Below, piece after piece: positions 1 through 5,456 of a stretch of 11,667 nucleotides of DNA. The first letter of the stretch is position 1, and each line of letters starts with the position of its first letter. This DNA comes from Planctomycetota bacterium (GTDB lineage Bacteria > Planctomycetota > Brocadiia > JAJRTI01), in contig JAJRTI010000649.1 of NCBI GenBank assembly GCA_024278415.1, positions 1 to 11,667 of the forward strand, given 5' to 3'. Below the pieces are notes generated by a model. That model saw only the letters and a list, made by a program, of their open reading frames with translations, was not told where the DNA came from and ran no database searches. The position numbers and the translations under genes are program-made.

Positions 1-937
1 CCCCCTGCACGCCGGCCACGACCTCCTGCTTGGGGCCTCCGTCTGGCCCCACGACCTCGACACGCAACCGGCCCGGCCTGCCGGCCATCTGTTTCCGAGC
101 CGCGCGGTAGTCGACGTGGACCCGTAGCTGGCTTTGGCCGAAGTTCACGTACGGCTCGATCTCCATCGCCTGGCTTGGGATGGACGGAAGCTCGTCCGCT
201 TGGGCGACGAGTCCCTTCGCGTAGCTCTGATAGAGCGCGGCCACTTCGCGTTGCGACAGGGGCCGGTGGAAGACCATGACGTCGTCCAGCCAGGTCGCGC
301 CGGCTCCGATGGGGCCGCCGAGATCGAACGTGGCCGGCTCTTCGTCCGGCACGAACACCGCGCGGCGGGACGCGGCCACGCGCTGGCCGTTGAGGTAGAG
401 CCACATCTCCGTCCCTTCGAGTGTCGCGCTCCAAGTCACCGCCAGGAGCATCCACTCCCCGACGGGCCACTTCACGTTCGCGAGGGACGTGAGTGTCCGG
501 CCCTCGCTGGGTGAGGTCTTGAGGCCGTTCGACGTGTAGAAGAGCAGGCGCGCGTCGCGGAGATACTTGTACAGCATGATCGCATTCAGCGCTTTGCCGT
601 TGTGCCCGCCCGTGGATGCGCGGAAGAAGTAGTGAAACTTGCCGTCGTCCATGGGCCATTCCGGCTTGGCCCACATCACGATCGTGCCTTCGTCCGCGAC
701 GACGTTGCGGTGGAAAGGGAAGGTCAGGATCGAGTCGGGGCCGAGCCTGGCGGCCTGTCCGCGCACGCCCTTGGCGAACTGCGGCTTGCCCGTCACCTTG
801 GGGGTGGGTTTCCCCTCGGAGAGCTTCGCGCGGAACTGCCCTTCGAACGGAGCAAAGAACAGCACGTCCGACTCCTCGATCGCGAGGGCGGACGACGACA
901 CAAACGCTAGGGCGACAAGGGACGGGATGACTCGCAT
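1..937 (-). CDS. Secreted LamG/concanavalin A-like domain protein, 3' end beyond the window
   Basis: The minus strand is open from an ATG at 937 to the left edge: 312 codons, no stop reached. The start is supported by AGGAG five bases upstream (minus strand, 947-943). Residues 1-19 form a signal peptide (MRVIPSLVALAFVSSSALA, cleavage probably after the last Ala), so the product is exported. Residues about 25-240 read as a LamG/laminin-G-like jelly-roll: they include VADEGTIVMWAKPEW, EWMLLAVTW, MWLYLNGQRVAAS, and the diagnostic closing motif LDDVMVFHRPLSQREVAALYQ-like at about 217-237. From about 255 a second beta-rich segment begins and is cut by the edge. Such domains usually bind glycans or mediate adhesion in large surface proteins; the specific partner cannot be read from sequence. 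It lies 580 bases downstream of the SGNH gene, with a MITE-like element between them, so cotranscription is doubtful. Confidence 0.82.
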   Translation of the reverse strand, partial: MRVIPSLVALAFVSSSALAIEESDVLFFAPFEGQFRAKLSEGKPTPKVTGKPQFAKGVRGQAARLGPDSILTFPFHRNVVADEGTIVMWAKPEWPMDDGKFHYFFRASTGGHNGKALNAIMLYKYLRDARLLFYTSNGLKTSPSEGRTLTSLANVKWPVGEWMLLAVTWSATLEGTEMWLYLNGQRVAASRRAVFVPDEEPATFDLGGPIGAGATWLDDVMVFHRPLSQREVAALYQSYAKGLVAQADELPSIPSQAMEIEPYVNFGQSQLRVHVDYRAARKQMAGRPGRLRVEVVGPDGGPKQEVVAGVQG

Positions 938-1017
938 AGTCTCTCCTATGCTGGCGGGAGCTGCGGCCCAATGGTGCGAACTTAAGCGTTGGATGGCGTT
1001 CGGAAGCCCCGGGGGCG

Positions 1018-1059
1018 GCAGTTGCTTACCCAAGGCGCGAGCCTTGGGTAAGCAACTGC
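1018..1059. repeat. Perfect 19-bp-stem hairpin with GCGA loop
   Basis: The arms 1018-1036 and 1041-1059 are perfect reverse complements separated by GCGA. On the plus strand the loop is a GNRA-type tetraloop; on the minus strand it is TCGC. It lies 80 bases upstream of the LamG start codon. No T-run follows on either strand, so a classical intrinsic terminator is not supported. It could be a 5'-leader structure, a Rho-independent-like roadblock, or a palindromic repeat unit. Confidence 0.8.
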
Positions 1060-1114
1060 GCGCATTCGTTTCCCGATGGGTATCTACGCGCCAAGATCGG
1101 CCATCTATTGGGTA

Positions 1115-1367
1115 GAGCCACTTGCAAAACCCCAGTTGTCCTACCTGTGCTGTGGCGCCGCAAGCCGGCGACGTCGCGTTTGTAGTAGGCCCGTGAGGGC
1201 CTTCCGCTCGGGTGGCAAATCGCTATCGGCGCAGAGGGCGCCCTGACGGTCGCCACTACAAGCGGAGCGCTCCCGCGCTCGCATCTCGGCGGCGCCGCGT
1301 TCGCCACCTCCGCCATGCAGGATGTTAGGCGCGAGGCCTCGGCCTATTGGGGTTTTGCAAGTCGCTC
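1115..1367. mobile_element. MITE-like element, 253 bp, 20-bp TIRs, GGGTA target duplication
   Basis: The left arm 1115-1134 and right arm 1348-1367 are inverted repeats matching at 19 of 20 positions; the outermost four bases are GAGC at the left end and GCTC at the right end, and each arm carries TTGCAAAACCCC or its complement. Immediately outside each end is the same 5-bp word, GGGTA (1110-1114 and 1368-1372), as expected for a target-site duplication. The interior has nested inverted repeats, such as TTGTAGT at 1180-1186 against ACTACAA at 1255-1261, and no plausible transposase frame. It would need a transposase supplied in trans. The parent IS family cannot be named from the sequence alone. 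Confidence 0.72.
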
Positions 1368-1471
1368 GGGTAGACATTGTTCAGCCGTACTGGATATCTT
1401 CACCGTCTGCACGTGGGCCATTCGAAGGCAAAACGCCACATCGCTGTCACTCTGAGCCCTTCGACTTCCGA

Positions 1472-1491
1472 CGGACGGCGAAGGCCGTCCG
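1472..1491. repeat. Hairpin repeat after the SGNH stop codon, copy 1
   Basis: Perfect 8-bp stem CGGACGGC/GCCGTCCG around a GAAG loop. It lies 26 bases beyond the stop of the SGNH gene on the minus strand. A near-identical copy follows the pseudopilin stop at 8482-8501, so it is either a mobile palindrome that settles at 3' ends or a transcript-end structure. There is no clear T-run. Confidence 0.6.
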
Positions 1492-1517
1492 CTCCGCCGC
1501 GGCGCCGCCAGCGCGGG

Positions 1518-2633
1518 TCACTTCGGCGCGATCGCCTTCGCGAGTGCGTCGGCGATCACTTTGTGGCCGGCCGCGCTGGGGTGGATGAAATCCGTAGCCG
1601 GCGACGCGAAGAGCTTGGCCGGGTCGCCAGCCTCGCGGAAGGCCTTGCACAGATCGACGAGCACGACCTTCTCGCTCGCGGCGACCTGGCGCACGACCGC
1701 GTTGTAGGACTCGTGCAACGCGCAGAGTTCCTGCACGCTGCCGCGGTCCGTGACGGCAAGCGCGGACTTCGGAAGCGCATCCCGCTTCGCCAATGCGAGG
1801 TAGTTCGGCGCGGTGAGCAACACCATGCGCGCGCCCTTCTTGCGGCCGAGCGCGACGAATGCGCGCAGATTGGCCTCGTAGTCCGCCAGCGACACGCGGA
1901 GCGGCCGGGAGGGTTGAGGCGGCGCGGGCGCCGGCTTGGCGTCGGTTGGCTTGGGCGCGTGCTCATCGAGGAACGGCATGTTCGCCGTCTTCCTCGCGGC
2001 GTGCCACGCGGCCACGGCCAACTCGAACACGCGCAGGCGGGACAGCACGGCGCGCAGCCGGTCGACCTTCGAGCCGGCCATGTCCTTGTCGGGGCCGGCG
2101 ATACGCGCGAGCCAGTGGTCGTTCCAGCCGTAGAAGACGGTCACCACGTCCGCGCCGAGGTTCGCGGCGTCTTCCTTGAACCACTGGAGGCCTTGGAACG
2201 AACTGTAGCCGTTGACGCCGGCGTTGACCACGCGCACGGCTCGACCGGCCATCCGTTGCTTCAGCAGTTTCTCCAACCGCGCCGGATACGTCTGCGCGAG
2301 CGGCACGTTCTCGCCGAAGGTGCAGGAGTCGCCCATGCACACGACGCGGAACTCGCCGGCCGGCTTGGGCAAGGCGACCTCGCGGCCGGTGTAGCCCCGG
2401 GAGTCGATGGTGTGGTCGCCGAGCCGCGCGCCAGGCCGGTGGCGCCAGCCCCGCTGCGAGTCCCGAAGCAGGTGCGCCGGCCCGAAGTGCACGCCGAACA
2501 GCCGCAGGCCAATCTCCACGAGGACCAGGCCCGCCAGGCCTCCCGCCGCGAGCAAGCCCAGTCTGCCCAGCAGCGACCGCCGGCGCCGGGGGGGCGCTTG
2601 GGCCGTGGCTTCCTCTTGGGGCGGCTCAGTCAC
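1518..2633 (-). CDS. Membrane-anchored SGNH/GDSL-family hydrolase
   Basis: A 371-residue protein of the SGNH hydrolase superfamily. All four family blocks are visible: GDS with nucleophile S103 (block I), NAG with oxyanion Gly 139 (block II), GWND with N171 (block III), and DFIH with D348 and H351 (block V). Residues about 21-46 form one hydrophobic segment after an Arg-rich stretch (PPRRRR), so the catalytic domain is probably anchored at the cytoplasmic membrane and faces outward. A proline-rich insert (about 228-245) interrupts the domain. The start is GTG at 2633: an in-frame TGA lies two codons upstream and no ATG is available, but there is no obvious Shine-Dalgarno, and a tandem TGGTCAT repeat occupies the leader. 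Family members include esterases and polysaccharide O-deacetylases; the substrate is unknown. It is downstream of a glycoside hydrolase but separated by a 429-bp repeat-rich gap. Confidence 0.88.
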   Translation of the reverse strand: MTEPPQEEATAQAPPRRRRSLLGRLGLLAAGGLAGLVLVEIGLRLFGVHFGPAHLLRDSQRGWRHRPGARLGDHTIDSRGYTGREVALPKPAGEFRVVCMGDSCTFGENVPLAQTYPARLEKLLKQRMAGRAVRVVNAGVNGYSSFQGLQWFKEDAANLGADVVTVFYGWNDHWLARIAGPDKDMAGSKVDRLRAVLSRLRVFELAVAAWHAARKTANMPFLDEHAPKPTDAKPAPAPPQPSRPLRVSLADYEANLRAFVALGRKKGARMVLLTAPNYLALAKRDALPKSALAVTDRGSVQELCALHESYNAVVRQVAASEKVVLVDLCKAFREAGDPAKLFASPATDFIHPSAAGHKVIADALAKAIAPK

Positions 2634-2657
2634 TGGTCATTGGTCATTGGTCATTGG
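2634..2657. repeat. Tandem TGGTCAT heptamer repeat in the SGNH leader
   Basis: Three consecutive copies of the 7-mer TGGTCAT follow directly upstream of the GTG start of the SGNH gene, then TGGATGG. On the minus strand it reads ATGACCA repeats, so each copy supplies an ATG, but each of these frames ends in TGA within five or six codons. The repeat therefore provides no usable start. Similar heptamer runs occur as dispersed repeats in planctomycete-like genomes (recalled, not checked). Confidence 0.7.
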
Positions 2658-2709
2658 ATGGCAGACGCCGCGTCCGCCAAGTGCCCCGGTGCCAGCGACC
2701 GGCATGGCT

Positions 2710-3054
2710 CAATGCCATTAACTTACGGCAAAGCGCGGCACGTGTGGCCATCTCGATCGTTCTGCTGGAGCACAGGGACTCAGCCAGCTTGAGCTGGCTC
2801 TCTGCCTTGCCACCACGTTCACGTGGTGGACAGCAAGCCTTCGCTTCATAGGCTGAAGCGCGCTTTCGCGCGACTTCTCGATTCGGCTGCGGCAGCAAGA
2901 GAAGTCCTGCTGAAGCAGGCTCCTCATGGAGTTGAATCGAGTGCCATGCTCACCACCAGATGAATCTGGTGGCACTCAGAAAGGCCAGCTAAAGCTGGCC
3001 CTGGCCGATGCATCGTGGATCCCGCGGACGGAGTTCCCTGAATTAATGGCATTG
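2710..3054. repeat. 345-bp hairpin-array element bounded by a 12-bp inverted repeat
   Basis: The ends CAATGCCATTAA (2710-2721) and TTAATGGCATTG (3043-3054) are perfect reverse complements. Between 2782 and 3000 lie successive hairpins with unrelated stems: 2782-2799 (7 bp, loop TTGA), 2810-2829 (8 bp, TTCA), 2836-2854 (5 bp, 9-base loop), 2855-2877 (9 bp with one bulge, TTTC), 2906-2919 (5 bp, TGAA), 2953-2972 (8 bp, TGAA, with an outer GAGTG/CACTC at 2939-2943 and 2973-2977), and 2983-3000 (7 bp, TAAA). An alternative pairing, GACTTCTC 2872-2879 with GAGAAGTC 2899-2906, competes with the fourth. No coding frame is credible, and no target duplication was found at the ends. The segment fills almost the whole gap between the glycoside hydrolase and SGNH genes, starting 8 bases after the former's stop codon. 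Confidence 0.7.
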
Positions 3055-3062
3055 GGCGCGGC

Positions 3063-5456
3063 CTACTTGCCCGGCGCCGGCAGGATTTTGCACGCGAGGT
3101 CCTTCGTGAACTCCGGCAATTCGAGCGTAAACGCGCCTGGCGCCACTTCGACGCGGCGTTCGGCGATCGCCCTGCCGGCGCGCGTGTCCCAGAAGAGCAC
3201 ACGGTATGCGCCCGGCTGGAGGGCCGAGAACGAGGCGTTGACGCCTCTCATGGGCTTGAAGGCTTTCTTCTCGCGAGGCAGGCCTTTGTCGTAGATCCAC
3301 AGCAGCGCGGCCTTGGGGCCGGCCATGCACTGTGCGGCGAGCAGGCCGCCATCGCCGGCGAACGTCACCGCTCGCGGCCGCAGGCCGAGCCCCCGGCGGT
3401 CGAGCCCGGCGTCGAACGCGGCGAGCGAGCGGAATCGGAAGTATTGGTTTTCGTCCTCGATGAAGTGGAACCACCAGAAGAGCGGGATCGCGCTGGTGGG
3501 CGACACGTAGCTCGCCCACATGCCGCAGTGCAAGTCCATCTCCAACACCGCGGCGCTCTCGACGGAGTTGCGGCCGCCGTATTCCGTGATGAACGTGGGT
3601 TTCTTGAACTGCTGGTTGAACCGCCACGTGTCGTGCACGACCTGCACGATGTCCTTGTGCGCGGCTTGGTCCGCGCGGTAGCCGTCGGTGACGGTGTAGT
3701 CGATTCCGGGCAGTCCCACCAGCAGCGGGTCCTCGCGGTAGTAGCCGCTAGAGTAGTGGGTGGTGACCAGGGGGGGATGAGGGGCGATCTGTTTGATGTA
3801 AGCGGCCATGGTCCGGTGCCATGAGACCTTGGCCGGCGAGCGCGTGAAGCTCCACGAGTTGCCGGTGAGGTCGAGTTCGCTCATGAGTTCGAGGCCGAAG
3901 AGCCGGTCCGAGTAGCCCCATCGCGCCACGATGTAGCGGAGCTTCTTCTTGAACAGTTCGATGGCGCGCGGGCTGGTGAAGAACTCCTCAGGCGTACGCA
4001 GGAAGCCGCCCTGTTTCTGGTTGTAGGGGTTGTCGGCCCACTCCGAGTCGGACCAGAGGCTGAGCATGCCGTGGTTCTGCACGACGAGGTGCACGTACAT
4101 GTTCTGCCGGTCGGCCAACTCCAAGAGCTTGTCGAGCTTCCAGGCGTTCTGGAGGTTGTAGCGGCCGAGGCCATGGAAGAAGTTGTGCTGGGGGCTCCAT
4201 TCGAGTGCGAGCCACCAGGCGGACATCCAGACTTCGATGAAATTCAGGCCGTTCGCGGCCATCTTGGGCATGATGCGCTCGTACTGGGCGAGGCCGGCTT
4301 TTGGCGAGAGTGTTGTGTGCCGAAAGCCGGCGTACATGCGGTCGTACGGCGCGTGCATGTTGAAGCCAATGGGGTAGAAGAAGTCGCCGTTGGCGAACTC
4401 GAAGTAGCGCCAATTCTTCTGGCTGACCCGGACCGGCCCGCGGCGAGAGGACTTGACGACTTCGAAGCTGCGCAGACGCATGTGGAGGGTTTGGCCGTCG
4501 CGCACCACGATGCGGTAGTAATGCTTGCCCACCTCGGTCGGCGCGAACCGGATTTTCCACACGCGGGCCCCGGTGGGCACCAAGTAGCCTGCCCCGTTGC
4601 GCGTGAGGCGTTGGTAGGCCTGGTAGATGAAGCCGGGGACGCTCCGCGTGCGCCCGCTGGGGGGGGTAATGAGAGCGGCGACCTCGACTTGGTCCGGATC
4701 GAAGGGGTTGTCATACGCCCGGTCGAGCGAGAAGGTGATCTCGAACTTCCCGTACTGGGGCACGACGTCGGTGTTGGTGGCGAAGTTGTAGAGGCTGTGG
4801 CCGTCGCCCCGCCCGGCCGCTTCGACGCCGCGCACGTTGTCGATCAGGATGTCGCCACGGTAGGCCGCGGTGCTGAACAGCCGTATGCCAAAGAGGCGCA
4901 CGCGCTGCGCGGCATACCCGTCCCACGCCTTCATGTGGTCCTCGGCTTTCCAGTCGCTGCTGTGCGGCGAGAGGTCGAGCGAGATCGTCTGCCACTTGCC
5001 GGGTTCGAGCCACTGCACGGGCATGGCTTGGTACCACCAGAGGTCGCGGTCGCGGATCACAAACAAGGCTTGGATCCATCGCGGCGCGTCCGCGGGCAGG
5101 TAGATGTCGAGCAGCAGGCGGTCGTAGTGCGACCAATCCGCGTTGGGCTGCACGTGGACCATGAGGTCGCCGGGGAAGTGGGCTTGGACGCGCAACACCG
5201 ACCGGCCGGACCGCGCACGCGGCGTGCGCAAGATGCCGGCGGGCTTGCCGGCCGGCGCTCGGCCGTTCTCTGAATGGGCGACGAATGCCGGCCCCACGAT
5301 CCACCCATGATTCGGCTTCTCAAAGTCGTAGAGCACGCGTGTGTTGGCGGGCGCCGCGGCCGCTCCTCGGCCCGCGCACACGGCGACCGCGAGCGTGCCC
5401 GCCATCCAGGCCGCTGTGCGGGCACGCGCCCGGCCCCGCCTGTGAGCCGCGGCCAT
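3063..5456 (-). CDS. Secreted DUF5060-type GH-A glycoside hydrolase (cellulase-like)
   Basis: A 797-residue exported enzyme. The ATG at 5456 shares its A with the kinase stop (TGATG), and GGAGG lies 12 bases upstream. A longer frame reading back into the kinase gene has no family-like sequence and was dropped. Residues 1-36 are a signal peptide (Arg-rich start, then MAGTLAVAVCAG to AAAAPA). Residues about 40-212 look like a beta-sandwich carbohydrate-binding module (VLYDFEKPNHGW to DILIDNVRGVE). Residues about 237-335 match the DUF5060 N-terminal domain (KFEITFSLDRAYDNPFDP). A TIM barrel follows from about 350 to 680: E527 in GLELMSEL is the candidate acid/base and E625 in TFITEYGG the candidate nucleophile. 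A C-terminal beta domain (AALLWIYDKG to YRVLFWDTRAGRAI) closes it. The usual Asn before the acid/base is Ser 526. The substrate is probably a beta-linked polysaccharide outside the cell; this is inferred from the family. Confidence 0.85.
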   Translation of the reverse strand: MAAAHRRGRARARTAAWMAGTLAVAVCAGRGAAAAPANTRVLYDFEKPNHGWIVGPAFVAHSENGRAPAGKPAGILRTPRARSGRSVLRVQAHFPGDLMVHVQPNADWSHYDRLLLDIYLPADAPRWIQALFVIRDRDLWWYQAMPVQWLEPGKWQTISLDLSPHSSDWKAEDHMKAWDGYAAQRVRLFGIRLFSTAAYRGDILIDNVRGVEAAGRGDGHSLYNFATNTDVVPQYGKFEITFSLDRAYDNPFDPDQVEVAALITPPSGRTRSVPGFIYQAYQRLTRNGAGYLVPTGARVWKIRFAPTEVGKHYYRIVVRDGQTLHMRLRSFEVVKSSRRGPVRVSQKNWRYFEFANGDFFYPIGFNMHAPYDRMYAGFRHTTLSPKAGLAQYERIMPKMAANGLNFIEVWMSAWWLALEWSPQHNFFHGLGRYNLQNAWKLDKLLELADRQNMYVHLVVQNHGMLSLWSDSEWADNPYNQKQGGFLRTPEEFFTSPRAIELFKKKLRYIVARWGYSDRLFGLELMSELDLTGNSWSFTRSPAKVSWHRTMAAYIKQIAPHPPLVTTHYSSGYYREDPLLVGLPGIDYTVTDGYRADQAAHKDIVQVVHDTWRFNQQFKKPTFITEYGGRNSVESAAVLEMDLHCGMWASYVSPTSAIPLFWWFHFIEDENQYFRFRSLAAFDAGLDRRGLGLRPRAVTFAGDGGLLAAQCMAGPKAALLWIYDKGLPREKKAFKPMRGVNASFSALQPGAYRVLFWDTRAGRAIAERRVEVAPGAFTLELPEFTKDLACKILPAPGK

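Larger units (their letters stand above)
938..1517. other. Gene-free 580-bp interval packed with repeats
   Basis: This gap lies between the stop of the SGNH gene and the start of the LamG gene. It holds a perfect long hairpin (1018-1059), a MITE-like element (1115-1367), a stretch beginning CACTCTGAGCCCTTCGAC (about 1448) of the kind found as dispersed intergenic repeats in environmental genomes, and a hairpin repeat (1472-1491). The short open frames here cross repeat boundaries, lack family resemblance and were not called. No convincing promoter for the LamG gene was found. Confidence 0.7.

Noticed and set aside
938..1017. Riboswitch in the LamG leader
   Set aside because: Beyond a small CTCC/GGAG pairing there is no conserved aptamer-like pattern that I recognise.
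1141..1377. Small minus-strand frame within the first MITE-like element
   Set aside because: It follows repeat sequence across the element boundary, is Arg-rich, and has no start signal or family.
2634..2657. Replication-origin iterons
   Set aside because: Only three 7-bp copies, no DnaA boxes or AT-rich unwinding region nearby, and no replication gene.
2782..3000. CRISPR array
   Set aside because: The hairpins have different stem sequences and no constant direct repeat or uniform spacers.
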